Assembly (NCBI GenBank): GCA_029820995.1
Contig: JALGUG010000006.1
Coordinates: 1-41,505 of the forward strand
Direction of reading: 5' to 3'
DNA: 41,505 bases
From: Candidatus Zipacnadia bacterium
Lineage (GTDB): Bacteria > Armatimonadota > Zipacnadia > JALGUG01
Shown here: positions 8,609 through 17,184 of the stretch, one piece after another
Position numbering within the stretch: position 1 is the stretch's first letter
Layout of the letters: every line of letters begins with the position of its first letter
Translations under genes and position numbers: made by a program
Notes under the pieces: generated by a model
What the model was told of the DNA's origin: nothing
What the model saw: the letters and a program-made list of their open reading frames with translations, nothing else
The model's database searches: none

Positions 8609-8636
8609 TTGCAGAGGTGTGTGATTGTGCTATACT
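8609..8636 (+). promoter_or_regulatory. Sigma70-type promoter of the PfkB-family gene
   Basis: TTGCAG (8609-8614) and TATACT (8631-8636) are 16 nt apart. The start site would be near 8643, about 34 nt before the TTG start codon. Confidence 0.65.
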
Positions 8637-8676
8637 GACGCAGCAGGCGTAGTTTAGGCTGTGGGGCGGCTGATCC

Positions 8677-9657
8677 TTGATTACCGCGATCTGCCTGAAT
8701 GCCAGTATTGATTACACGTACGAGGTCGAGAACTTCGGCGTTGGGCTCTACCACCAGCCGACGCGGTACAATGTTGTGGCCGGGGGCAAGGGGATCAATG
8801 TGGCGCGGGTGGCTCGGACGCTGGGCAAGGCGGTGGTGGTGTCGGGGTTTGCGGGCGGTACAGGGGCGGCGTTTATTGTCAAGCATCTCCGGCAAGCGGG
8901 GATCATGGCGGACTTCGTGCCCATCGAGGAGGAGCCGCGGCGGTGCACGAACATCGTCAGCAAGAGCACACGGCAGCAAACGCAGATTGACGAGTACGGT
9001 CCGCTGGTGACGCCCAGCGAGATCACGAAGCTGACGGGGAAGTTTGAGGAGCTACTGACCAAGAGCGAGATCGTGATCATCTCGGGCAGCGCGCCCCGAG
9101 GGGTGCCGCACACGATCTATGCCGATTTGGTGAGGATGGCGCGGACGGCGCGGGTGCCGGTGATCCTGGACGCGCGGGACGAGCTGCTGGTGGAGGGACT
9201 GAAGGCAAAGCCGTTGATGGTTAAGCCGAACTTGCAGGAGCTCAGCGATCTGGTCGGGCGGGAGCTCGCCGTGCCGGACGGCGTGGTCGAGGCGGGCAAA
9301 GAGATTGTGGCGGGCGGCGTCAGCGTATGTCTGGTTTCGCTGGGACAGCGGGGCGCGATTCTGATTTCGTCGCGGGAGGGCGTGCTGCGGGCGAAGCCGC
9401 CCGAGATTGAGTACGTGAGCGGCGTAGGCAGCGGGGATGCGATGGTGGCGGGCTTTGCCGTGGGGTCGCTGGAGCGAATGGACCTCCAAGGCTGCTTGCG
9501 GTTGGCAGTCGGCGCCGGTGCGGCGAACGCCAGTACACTGGGTGCCGGGATGTGCGACCGAGAGAGCATCCTGGAGCTGGCGCAACAAGTGGAAATCACA
9601 CGGCTGGATACGACGCCGGTCCCGAAGCCCGATGAAGTCGAGACTTCTGGGAACTAG
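8677..9657 (+). CDS. PfkB-family sugar kinase, 1-phosphofructokinase / tagatose-6-phosphate kinase type
   Basis: The 326-residue protein phosphorylates a sugar phosphate with ATP in the cytoplasm. The start TTG at 8677 gives MITAICLNASIDYTYEV, which matches the N-terminus of FruK/LacC-type kinases. GGKGINVAR (36-44) is the first PfkB signature; VKPNLQEL (182-189) matches the family (N-P/K-P)N..E element; GVGSGDAMVAGF (249-260) carries the anion hole and the catalytic Asp254. Length fits the family. No fructose PTS or regulator lies beside it, so the substrate (fructose-1-P, tagatose-6-P or another) cannot be told from context. Confidence 0.9.
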   Translation: MITAICLNASIDYTYEVENFGVGLYHQPTRYNVVAGGKGINVARVARTLGKAVVVSGFAGGTGAAFIVKHLRQAGIMADFVPIEEEPRRCTNIVSKSTRQQTQIDEYGPLVTPSEITKLTGKFEELLTKSEIVIISGSAPRGVPHTIYADLVRMARTARVPVILDARDELLVEGLKAKPLMVKPNLQELSDLVGRELAVPDGVVEAGKEIVAGGVSVCLVSLGQRGAILISSREGVLRAKPPEIEYVSGVGSGDAMVAGFAVGSLERMDLQGCLRLAVGAGAANASTLGAGMCDRESILELAQQVEITRLDTTPVPKPDEVETSGN

Positions 9658-9768
9658 CAGACGTGGCGGATGTTCGATTCAGTGTGAGGTTAGGCTGACG
9701 GGGCGACAAGCGCAGAAGCGTAGGCCGCCCGCCGAGGCGAGGTTTGATATAAAGGATGGTGTAGGAAC

Positions 9769-10005
9769 ATGGGCAGCCTGGGTTGGCCTGAGATTCTGCT
9801 AATTGTATTGGTCATCATCCTCTTGTTCGGGGCGAAGAAGATCCCCGAGATTGCTCGGTCACTGCGACTGGGGCTGCACGAGTTCCGGCGGTCCACGCGT
9901 GAGATAACCAGTGAGTTTGAAGCGATTGACCGCGAATTGGATCAGGAGCCGGCGGCCGAGCCGCACGCCGGGGATCAGGAGCCGGCCAAGAAATCGGACG
10001 ACTAG
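9769..10005 (+). CDS. tatA: Sec-independent (Tat) translocase subunit TatA/E
   Basis: The 78-residue product has the TatA layout: a short N-terminus (MGSLGWPE), a single TM helix (about 7-20), the hinge FGAKKIPEIARSLR with the conserved F-G-x-K-x-x-P-E pattern, an amphipathic helix, and an acidic Pro/Ala tail. TatA oligomers form the pore that passes folded twin-arginine substrates through the inner membrane. The ATG at 9769 follows TAGGA. No tatB or tatC is next to it. The next 90 nt are a palindromic repeat that starts within its stop codon. Confidence 0.92.
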   Translation: MGSLGWPEILLIVLVIILLFGAKKIPEIARSLRLGLHEFRRSTREITSEFEAIDRELDQEPAAEPHAGDQEPAKKSDD

Positions 10006-10092
10006 AGGTGGTTTCATAACCTCGAAGATCAGGGATAATCGCGCCCGAAGGCGCTCCTACGGGGATTATCCGGAGATTATCAAACGGCTTCC
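10005..10092. repeat. Palindromic intergenic repeat, copy A
   Basis: The left arm GAGGTGGTTTCATAACC (10005-10021) pairs imperfectly with the right arm near 10074-10091. Inside are a perfect inverted pair GGATAATC/GATTATCC and the core CGCGCCCGAAGGCGCTCCTAC. The same arms and core recur at about 10.9, 32.9 and 40.5 kb. Confidence 0.75.
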
Positions 10093-10161
10093 ACAGCAGT
10101 AGGACGCTGGAGGTCGGAGCCGGGTTGGTAAGGGGAATCTGAGAAGACGGAGAGTGTTGGC

Positions 10162-10695
10162 ATGTTGCGCTGCTGGTGGGCGATGTTGGGGATTGGCCTG
10201 TCGCTGATGCTCGCGAACTGGGCGGTGGCCAGTCAGCAGAAGATGGCGGCCCTCACACCCGGCGATAACGAACTGCCGGGCTGGGCGAAACTGAACGCTG
10301 ACGCCTGGGGAGACGATCGGGAGGCGTTCTTTGACATCCTGGACGGCGGGGCCGAGGTCTACACGGATGCCGGTGGCTCGGAGATCTTCTACCGGGCGTA
10401 CAAGAAGGATAAGAAGATTCTGCAGGTAACCGTCATTGACATGAGCGGGGATTGGCAGAAAGCGAAGAAGTTCTTTACGCAACGGCAGACGGGCTTTGCC
10501 AAGAAGGCGGGCTACAAACAGCTCAAGATCGAGAAGAACGGGTTCTACTGTACACAGTCCACCAGTGCCAGCGGCCTGCTGTGGAATGCCCAGTACTACT
10601 GTGAGTTCAGCATCAACAGCAGCCAGGCGGAGTACGTCGCGGCACTGCAGAAGCTGATGCGCACCGTCTCCGCGAAGATCACCCGGAAGAAGTAG
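10162..10695 (+). CDS. Exported DUF6599-like protein
   Basis: The 177-residue protein begins with a signal peptide (MLRCWWAMLGIGLSLMLANW, cleavage likely near AVAS). The mature part holds LPGWAK, then FFDILDGGAEVYTDAGG and a following beta-rich segment (KKILQVTVIDM). The order GW, then an ILDGGAE block, then V.V.DM is what I know from DUF6599 proteins, whose function is not established. GAGAGT precedes the ATG at about 12 nt. It lies between tatA and cysS with no evident functional link. Confidence 0.7.
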   Translation: MLRCWWAMLGIGLSLMLANWAVASQQKMAALTPGDNELPGWAKLNADAWGDDREAFFDILDGGAEVYTDAGGSEIFYRAYKKDKKILQVTVIDMSGDWQKAKKFFTQRQTGFAKKAGYKQLKIEKNGFYCTQSTSASGLLWNAQYYCEFSINSSQAEYVAALQKLMRTVSAKITRKK

Positions 10696-11027
10696 CGGCA
10701 ATGGCGACAGGAGCAGGCTGTGCGGAGGCGCCGGCGACGCCTCCGCTGACGTTGTACGGGGAAGTGCCATGGTCGCAGAGGAGGCGGAGGTAGGATGATG
10801 GGATTCAACCGGAGGGCGGAGGTGTTCATGCGGGGCTACGGGAGTGTGACAGCGAAGTGCTGCTGTATCCAGGCGTCAGCTTGAAGCCTGCGGCTTCGGG
10901 CGGCGCGGCGTGTGAGAGCCGGAAGACTGAAGGTGTTTTCAGAGCCTCGACGACCAAGGCCTCGCGCCTGAAGGGGCTCCTACGGTGGTTATGAAACACC
11001 TTCGCGGACGCCTGGAGGTGAGCCGAG
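10696..11027. other. Intergenic region before cysS
   Basis: The 332-nt gap holds a small hairpin, GAAGCC-TGC-GGCTTC (10883-10897), and repeat copy B. No T-box antiterminator motif was seen. Confidence 0.5.
10929..11003. repeat. Palindromic intergenic repeat, copy B
   Basis: The left arm GAAGGTGTTTTCAGAGCC (10929-10946) is an imperfect inverse of the right arm GGTTATGAAACACCTTC (10987-11003). The core CTCGCGCCTGAAGGGGCTCC lies between. It ends 24 nt before the cysS start. Confidence 0.75.
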
Positions 11028-12431
11028 ATGTTTCAATTGTATAACTCGTTGACGCGCCGGAAGGAGCCGTTCGCACCGGCCGACGGTGAGACGGTGACGA
11101 TGTACACATGCGGGCCAACGGTCTACGACTACGCGCATGTGGGCAACATGCGGAGCTTTCTGCTGTATGACCTATTGCACCGGGTACTGAAGCACGAGGG
11201 GTGGAAGGTGGCGCACGTGTGGAATGTCACCGATGTGGACGACAAGATCATCGGTGCAGCGCTGGAGCGGGGTGTGAGCGTTCAGGAGCAGGCGGCGCCC
11301 TTTGAGCAGGCGTTTTTCGAGGATCTGGCGACGCTCAACATTGACGTGTCGGAGGTGCAGTTCCCGCGGGCGACGGAGTGCATTCCGGACATGGTGCGCC
11401 TGGTAGAGCGGCTGATCGAGCGCGGGCACGCCTATGAGAAGGATGGCAGCGTGTACTTCGACATCAGCAGCTTCAAGGGCTACGGGAAACTGTCGGGAGT
11501 GGAGGCGCAGAGCGGGGCGCGGCGGCGGGAGTTTGGGCGGCTCGATCAGGACACGTACGATAAGGACGACGTTCAGGATTTCGCGCTATGGAAGGCCCGG
11601 AAGGAGGGGGAACCGGGGTGGGAGAGTCCGTGGGGTTTGGGGCGGCCGGGTTGGCACATCGAGTGCTCGGCGATGACGCTCAAGCTCCTGGGCGAGACGA
11701 TTGACCTACATGCGGGCGGTGTGGACCTGCTGTTCCCGCACCACGAGAACGAGATCGCCCAGAGCGAGGCGGCGACCGGCAAGCCGTTCGTGCGGTTCTG
11801 GGTGCACGGCGAGCACCTGCTGGTCGAGGGGCAGAAGATGTCTAAGTCGCTGGGGAACTTCTACACGATCAGGGACCTGCTGGAGCAGGGGTACTCGCCG
11901 CCGGCGATCCGGCTGGCGCTAATGGGGGCGCACTATCGGCGGCAGCTCAACTTCACTCAGGAGGGACTGCGGCGGGCCGAACAGACTCTGCGCGGCGTAC
12001 GCGACTTTGTGCACCGGGTGCGCCAAACGACGAGCAAGGTGCCGGACGAGAGGCTGGCTGAAGCCGTGGCCGAGGCACGAGAGAAGTTCGAGGCGGCGCT
12101 GGACGACGATCTGAACATCCCCGGCGCCACGGCGCAGGTCTTCGAGCTGCAAAAGGCGGCCGACATCGCTCTGGCCCAGGGGAGGGTCACTCGGGCCCAG
12201 GCGGAGGAAGTGGAGGGCACGTTGGAGGAGTTCGACCGGGTACTGGGGTTGCAGCTTGTGCCGGCGGTGGAGATCCTGGATGAGGACGTCGAGAGGCTCA
12301 TTGAGGAACGCCAGGCGGCTCGTGCTGAGCGCGATTTTGCGCGTGCCGACGCAATCCGAGACGAACTGGCAGCGCAAGGGATTGTGTTGGAGGATACGCC
12401 CGCAGGTGTCCGGTGGCGGCGAGGGGAATAG
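11028..12431 (+). CDS. cysS: Cysteinyl-tRNA synthetase
   Basis: The 467-residue class I aminoacyl-tRNA synthetase joins Cys to tRNA-Cys. The HIGH-type motif is HVGN (37-40) and the KMSKS loop is at 270-274. The zinc ligands that select cysteine are all present by alignment with the E. coli enzyme: C28, C213, H238 and E242. The anticodon-binding helical region follows with the expected length. GGAGGTGA precedes the ATG at good spacing. Nothing is missing. Confidence 0.97.
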   Translation: MFQLYNSLTRRKEPFAPADGETVTMYTCGPTVYDYAHVGNMRSFLLYDLLHRVLKHEGWKVAHVWNVTDVDDKIIGAALERGVSVQEQAAPFEQAFFEDLATLNIDVSEVQFPRATECIPDMVRLVERLIERGHAYEKDGSVYFDISSFKGYGKLSGVEAQSGARRREFGRLDQDTYDKDDVQDFALWKARKEGEPGWESPWGLGRPGWHIECSAMTLKLLGETIDLHAGGVDLLFPHHENEIAQSEAATGKPFVRFWVHGEHLLVEGQKMSKSLGNFYTIRDLLEQGYSPPAIRLALMGAHYRRQLNFTQEGLRRAEQTLRGVRDFVHRVRQTTSKVPDERLAEAVAEAREKFEAALDDDLNIPGATAQVFELQKAADIALAQGRVTRAQAEEVEGTLEEFDRVLGLQLVPAVEILDEDVERLIEERQAARAERDFARADAIRDELAAQGIVLEDTPAGVRWRRGE

Positions 12432-12464
12432 GGATTTGGCAGATGACTGTCAGGCGCAGAAGTG

Positions 12465-12473
12465 TGGTATAAC
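12465..12473 (+). promoter_or_regulatory. Possible extended -10 promoter
   Basis: TGGTATAAC is an extended -10 (TG-n-TATAAC) about 30 nt before the TTG start of the M48 gene. No good -35 was found. Confidence 0.4.
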
Positions 12474-12505
12474 TGCGCGGTAAATGCGGAACGCCGAGGT
12501 GTAGC

Positions 12506-14617
12506 TTGGCCGGAGCAGGTCGGATTCTGCGCAGCAGTGGTGTGGTGTATGCTGCGGTTCTAAGTGGCGTCCTGGTGGGCGGCGCGTGCGGGGCGGCTCG
12601 GGCCGCGACACTGCCCACCGAGTTCGAGAAGGTGATCGGCAACCACGTGGCCCGGCAAGTCGTGGCGCAGATGGGGGAAGTGGATGATCCCTTGCTGGCC
12701 GATTGGGTGTCGGATTTGGGTCGCCAGATCGCGGCGCATTCACCGCGCCAGGACCTGCACTACCATTTCAAGGTGGTCAACACCTCCGAGATCAACGCCT
12801 TTGCGTCGCCGGGCGGTCATATCTTTGTTACTCGCGGCCTGCTCTCGTACGTGGACTCGGAGGATGAGCTGGCTGCGATTTTGGCCCATGAAGTGGGCCA
12901 CGTGGCGCACAAAGACTTTCAGCGCATGGTAGTGGACTATACGGGGACGTTCCTACTTGTAACAGCGTTGGGGTATTACCCGGAGACGCGCAGCCTGGCT
13001 CGGCCGGCTTCGATCTGGCGCGCTTTCGCCGGCCTGCGGCAGTGTCGCAAGTACGAATATGTAGCCGACAAGAGCGGTGTGGATCTGGCGCTGGCGGCCG
13101 GGTACGATCCGGAGGGATTGGACAGCTTCTTCGCTCGGTCCTTGAAGGACCGCAAGAAGAGGGAGCCGGCGTACAAGGTGGCCTTCCACACGCACCCGGA
13201 CGATCTGGAGCGCCGGCGGCGGGTGGCGGCGCGTGCGGCGCGAGAGAAGGCGGACTACGAGACGGTACTGCGCTTGGGCAACTCCTTTTTGTCCCGGTAC
13301 AGGTACAATTCGGCGCGCAAGTATTTTCAGGTTGCGGCGAAGCTGGAGCCGGAGAACCCGGAGCCGCTGCTGTGGTCGGCGCAGGTGCTGCGGGAGCAGG
13401 GACGGTTAGAGGAGGCGCGGACGGAGTACGAATCGGTTCTGGCCAAGTATCCGGGCCAGCGGGAAGCGACGGAGGGCCTGGCGAGCTTGTCCGCGGAGCT
13501 GCGGGAGGCGAGGGCCTCGACTTCAAACAGCATGGCGACTCCGGAGGGTGTGGCACTGGCGCGGGAGGCCCTGGCGGAGACAGCCGAACGGTTGGAGCAG
13601 GCGCAGAAGGCGCAAACGGCCCACCGACAGGCCATCAAGCGAAACCTGCGGCGTCTCAATCAGCTACAGACAGCTCATCGGGTGCTGAAGATCGGGTTCG
13701 CCATAGATCCCAAGCTGGACCTGGGCTACTACGCTATTCTGGTGCAGATCAACCAGGTGATCTTCGATCTACAGGTCGCGAAGGGCCGAGTGGCCGAAGG
13801 ACGTGAGCGGTATGTGGCAGCGATGGCGGGGATGCGGCAAGTGGTGGAGGACACCAGAAGCGAGTTGGACAAGCCGCAGCGGCGCTCGCCGGAGTTAGTG
13901 CGGCACTGCTCCCGGGCGGCGAGCGAAAGCAGCCACGTGATAGACGAAACGGCAGTGGCGGGCGGCAAGCTGCAGTCGGCCAGCCGAGAGCTGCTCTGGG
14001 CGGCCGGTTCGCTGGTGCCGATCATCATTGATCTAACGGGGCTGATTGAGAACTACGACCATCTCCCGGCCTCGCGTTACGGCATCTTGCAGGCGGGTGT
14101 GACCCAAGCGGGTCTGGCGGTACGCGATGCGCGCCGGGCGGCGGAGAAGGCGACGGAGGAAGGCACGCGGGCCGACCTGCGGCGCCTGGCGCTGGCACTG
14201 GACCTGCAGGGACTCAAGGCCACGGATGCCGAGCGGCGGATCTTCGTGCACCTGGCCGGGCGGCGAACGCGGACCGAGGCCGGCGAGATTGAGGGTCTGG
14301 TGGAAACCTACGCCGGTGTCGGGCAGGGAGCTCTGGCGGCGGCGGTGGTTCGGTCGGCGGAGGCCGAGCGAGAGAAGGCTGAGCAGGCCTATGGTCGGAC
14401 GGGGTCGTGGGCTGACGCGGGCAGCGCGTTGGGTGCGAACCTGGTGGCGGTTCAGGCGGCAGTGCGCCTGCTGAATAAGGAAGTTCTGGCCGAGCGGGTG
14501 AAGCGGTCCGAGCCAGTTCTACCGGGCAGTGAGACGCCCCGAGTGGTTTCTGAGCCGGCGGCGGCCGAGGGCGCGGAAGCCCGGGTCACGGGAGCCCCTG
14601 TTCGGGAGCCGGGGTAG
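12506..14617 (+). CDS. M48-family metalloprotease with TPR and long helical C-terminal region
   Basis: The 703-residue protein has a TTG start (GAGGTG upstream) and a signal peptide ending near residue 33 (RAAT). Residues about 40-235 form a BepA/M48-like protease: INAFASPGGHIFVTRGLL, then HEVGH with H128, E129 and H132, and the third-ligand Glu184 in KYEYVADKSG. M48 proteases of this type act in the periplasm on outer-membrane assembly. Residues about 250-340 are TPR-like (ENPEPLLWSAQVLREQGRLE). From about 350 to 680 the protein is mostly helical and Ala/Glu/Arg-rich with no family I recognise, ending in a Pro/Glu-rich tail. BepA proteins stop after the TPR, so the extra 350 residues are unusual. 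Confidence 0.85.
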   Translation: MAGAGRILRSSGVVYAAVLSGVLVGGACGAARAATLPTEFEKVIGNHVARQVVAQMGEVDDPLLADWVSDLGRQIAAHSPRQDLHYHFKVVNTSEINAFASPGGHIFVTRGLLSYVDSEDELAAILAHEVGHVAHKDFQRMVVDYTGTFLLVTALGYYPETRSLARPASIWRAFAGLRQCRKYEYVADKSGVDLALAAGYDPEGLDSFFARSLKDRKKREPAYKVAFHTHPDDLERRRRVAARAAREKADYETVLRLGNSFLSRYRYNSARKYFQVAAKLEPENPEPLLWSAQVLREQGRLEEARTEYESVLAKYPGQREATEGLASLSAELREARASTSNSMATPEGVALAREALAETAERLEQAQKAQTAHRQAIKRNLRRLNQLQTAHRVLKIGFAIDPKLDLGYYAILVQINQVIFDLQVAKGRVAEGRERYVAAMAGMRQVVEDTRSELDKPQRRSPELVRHCSRAASESSHVIDETAVAGGKLQSASRELLWAAGSLVPIIIDLTGLIENYDHLPASRYGILQAGVTQAGLAVRDARRAAEKATEEGTRADLRRLALALDLQGLKATDAERRIFVHLAGRRTRTEAGEIEGLVETYAGVGQGALAAAVVRSAEAEREKAEQAYGRTGSWADAGSALGANLVAVQAAVRLLNKEVLAERVKRSEPVLPGSETPRVVSEPAAAEGAEARVTGAPVREPG

Positions 14618-14656
14618 CGCGGGGAACATCGTCTGGCAGGAGAGCCAGAGAAGGCA

Positions 14657-15391
14657 ATGCGCTACGGGATCATCTCGGACATCCACGGGAATCTGCCGGC
14701 CCTGGAAAAGGTACTGGGGGAACTGGAGGGTCTCAACATCGGGAAGTATCTGTGCCTGGGGGATGTCGTGGGGTATAATCCGTGGCCCAATGAGTGTTGT
14801 GCCCTGGTCAGGGAACTGGATTGTGCAACGGTGCGAGGCAATCATGATGAGGCGGTGGTGGATGACGGGTGCGCGGACGACTTCAACGTCCACGCTCGCG
14901 AGACGTTACTGTGGACACGAGAGAACCTGAGTGCGGAGAATCGGGAGTACCTGGGCGATTTGCCGCACAGCCTAGTCGTTGACGAATTGACGCTGTGCCA
15001 TGGGTCGCTGCCGGAGCCCTTTGCCTATGTGGCCTCGCCGCTGGAGGCGATGCCGACCTTCATGGCGATGCGCACGCAGATTTGCTTCATCGGGCACACG
15101 CACTACGCGGAGTGGTATGAGTTGCAGGAGGGCGAGCAGCGTTGCGTGCAGCACCTGGCAACCGGGGGGGCTGAGTTCGGGATCGAAGATGAGCGGCGGT
15201 ACGTGATCAACCAGGGGAGTGTGGGTCAGCCGCGGGACGGCGACACGCGGGCCAGCTTTGGCGTGTATGACGACGAAGAGAGACGGATGGAGATCCGGCG
15301 GGTGATCTACGACATTGGGCGGGTGCAGCGGGAGATGCTGCGGGTCGGCCTGCCGGAGGCAATGGCGGTTCGGCTGAGCTACGGGGTGTGA
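14657..15391 (+). CDS. Calcineurin-like metallophosphoesterase
   Basis: The 244-residue protein holds all five metallophosphoesterase blocks: DIHGN (D8, H10), GDVVGYNP (D36), RGNHD (N62, H63), H115 in CHGS, and GHTH (H147, H149). The binuclear metal site is complete. The compact length and the GDVVGYNP.P.EC block are typical of the MJ0936/YfcE-like and diadenosine-tetraphosphatase-like group, which hydrolyse small phosphodiesters; the substrate cannot be told. GGCAGGAGAGCC lies upstream of the ATG. It is convergent with the next minus-strand gene. Confidence 0.88.
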   Translation: MRYGIISDIHGNLPALEKVLGELEGLNIGKYLCLGDVVGYNPWPNECCALVRELDCATVRGNHDEAVVDDGCADDFNVHARETLLWTRENLSAENREYLGDLPHSLVVDELTLCHGSLPEPFAYVASPLEAMPTFMAMRTQICFIGHTHYAEWYELQEGEQRCVQHLATGGAEFGIEDERRYVINQGSVGQPRDGDTRASFGVYDDEERRMEIRRVIYDIGRVQREMLRVGLPEAMAVRLSYGV

Positions 15392-15471
15392 GTTTCGGCA
15401 GGCAGCGTGACGAGGAGAGTGGGGAGGCTGCGCAGCATGCGGTCGGTCCGTCGTGACGTTGCACGGCGAGG

Positions 15472-16275
15472 TCAATGACGAGTTCGAGCGAGTAACCCCT
15501 CGAAGTTGCGTCCCAGGATCTTGAGCTTGTCGTTCAGGTCCAAGTCGGCCCAGATGATGCGGCCTAGCTGATAGCGGACGTCTATCCACGGATGGTCGGA
15601 GCCGAACACCACCTGGTTGGGGCCGACGGCCTGGACCAGGTGGTTCACGTTCTTGAACGGCACGTTGGAGCTGGCAGTGTCGAAGTGAATGTTGGGCAGG
15701 TCGCGGGCCAGCTCGAGGACGGAATTGGGTTGCCGGCCGTCGAAGCCGGCGCCGAGGTGGGCAATGATGATGCTGACGTCGGGGTACTTGGCCGCCACCT
15801 CGGCCAGACCCGCACAGCCATGGGTGAGCACGGTGGCGCGGCGCTCCTGCGCGAACTCGAACACGGGGACGTAGTGCTCCCCGTTCAGGGGGTAGTTGTG
15901 CAGGCCGGTGTGAAGCTTGATGGCATGGAAGCCCAGTTGGTCGAAGCAGCGTTCGAGCTCGGGGCGGACCTCGTCGGGGTAGTTGGGGTTCACGACGGCG
16001 TAGGCCAGGTAGCGGTCGGGAAAGGCGCGGAGCGCTGCGGCGACCTGGTCATTGCCGCGGCGAAAGTCGGGCCCGATAGCGGCGTTGGCGGAGATGGCCA
16101 GGCGGCTGACGCCGGCGAGATCAAGGGTTGAGAGCATCTCCCGGGCTGTGGCGGCCGGTAGAGGGACCGTACACCAGCGGCCCAAGTGGCCATGGGCGTC
16201 CACGATTTGCAGGTCGCTGAGCGGGATCCCCAGGGCGGCGCGGCGTTGAAGTTCCTGGTTGGTCAGGGCGGTCAT
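15472..16275 (-). CDS. Amidohydrolase-2-family metal-dependent hydrolase
   Basis: The ATG at 16275 follows GGAGGAACAGGC, so the longer frame from 16320 is not used. The 267-residue TIM-barrel protein has the metal ligands of the family: DAHGH (H28, H30), K120/H122 in IKLHTG, H152 in LTHG, H173 in AHLG and D227 in GSDHPW. Such enzymes hydrolyse or decarboxylate small organic acids and lactones in the cytoplasm; the substrate is unknown. Its start overlaps the stop of the upstream gene as ATGA, and that gene encodes a related protein without the metal ligands. Confidence 0.85.
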   Translation of the reverse strand: MTALTNQELQRRAALGIPLSDLQIVDAHGHLGRWCTVPLPAATAREMLSTLDLAGVSRLAISANAAIGPDFRRGNDQVAAALRAFPDRYLAYAVVNPNYPDEVRPELERCFDQLGFHAIKLHTGLHNYPLNGEHYVPVFEFAQERRATVLTHGCAGLAEVAAKYPDVSIIIAHLGAGFDGRQPNSVLELARDLPNIHFDTASSNVPFKNVNHLVQAVGPNQVVFGSDHPWIDVRYQLGRIIWADLDLNDKLKILGRNFEGLLARTRH

Positions 16276-17165
16276 GCCTGTTCCTCCGGCGCGATAAAGC
16301 GCGGGGCAACGCTGGGCCATTCGTCAGACGTGGACCGCGGCTGAGGGCGGGGCTCGAAGCCGATGCCGGTGCGGGGCCGTTCGGTCTGTACTCCCTCCAG
16401 CAGGCGCCGGAGATTGCCGCCGGCGATCAAGGCCTTGTGGTCGGGCGGGAGGTCGGCGTACGTGATCATGGTGATCGGGCCGGCGGGGTCGCGAGAGGGA
16501 AGGCCGGTGCCGAACAGGGCGCGTTGTGGGCCGTGACGCTCGGAGACGATTTCCAGGCCGCGGTGGATTTCGTAGGACGAGGTCTCGAATAGGAAGTTGT
16601 CAAACTTGGTGAGCAGAGGCTGGAGGGAGCGGTCCGCGGCCATGCTCTCGTTGACGATGATGACCGGCAGCGTGGGATGGGCGGCGACGACGCGGGCCAC
16701 GGCGTCCCAATTGGTTCGGGTGGTGCCCCAGTGGGCGTTGTCGTAGTCCAAGAACAGCGGGATGCGGTGCTCGGCCAGGGCGATGAACAGCTCCCGGCAG
16801 CACCAGGACGAGAGCTCGAAGTAGTGATTGGCCGGGAACAGGCGCACGGCCCGGAAGCCCTGGTCCAGGAGCTGAGGGACGTGCTCCTCGGGGGGTGGGA
16901 ACTCGCCGGTCCAGTGAGGGAGCAGGACGGCGCAAGGATGCAAGCGCTCGTGGCCGGCGATCTCGTCGAGCAAGAGCCGGTTGCCGTCCGGGGGCGATTG
17001 CTCCTTGGCGAGCGAGTGGAACACCAGCGCCTCGGCAATGCCGTGGGCATCCATGACGCGCAGTAGGCCGTCGGCGTCGCGGTATTCGCCGGGAGCGGGG
17101 GTGCCGCGCGGCCCCACCATGCAGTTGGCGTCGAAGAAGTCCAAGGGTTGGTCCAGTGGGCTCAT
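16272..17165 (-). CDS. Amidohydrolase-fold protein lacking metal ligands, coupled partner
   Basis: The start is ATG at 17165 with AGGAG upstream; the frame continues further upstream only in Pro/Thr-rich shadow sequence. The 297-residue product (MSPLDQPLDFFDANCMVGPR) follows the amidohydrolase-2 layout but the HxH motif reads NCM (14-16), the later His of the barrel is replaced (IIVNES), and the terminal GSDHP motif reads GTGLPSRDP. It therefore probably does not bind a catalytic metal. Its stop overlaps the start of the intact paralogue by four bases, which suggests a paired, perhaps hetero-oligomeric, function. A structural or substrate-binding role is inference. Confidence 0.75.
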   Translation of the reverse strand: MSPLDQPLDFFDANCMVGPRGTPAPGEYRDADGLLRVMDAHGIAEALVFHSLAKEQSPPDGNRLLLDEIAGHERLHPCAVLLPHWTGEFPPPEEHVPQLLDQGFRAVRLFPANHYFELSSWCCRELFIALAEHRIPLFLDYDNAHWGTTRTNWDAVARVVAAHPTLPVIIVNESMAADRSLQPLLTKFDNFLFETSSYEIHRGLEIVSERHGPQRALFGTGLPSRDPAGPITMITYADLPPDHKALIAGGNLRRLLEGVQTERPRTGIGFEPRPQPRSTSDEWPSVAPRFIAPEEQA

Positions 17166-17184
17166 TGGCGGGAGCGTTTCTCCT

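Larger units (their letters stand above)
8287..8676. other. Divergent intergenic region
   Basis: This 390-nt gap separates the minus-strand TPR gene from the plus-strand PfkB gene. It holds one promoter for each direction and, next to the TPR gene, an open extension encoding a basic stretch. Nothing else stands out. Confidence 0.6.

Noticed and set aside
10696-11027. T-box leader for cysS
   Set aside because: No specifier-stem or antiterminator core was seen; the region is explained by a repeat copy and a short hairpin.
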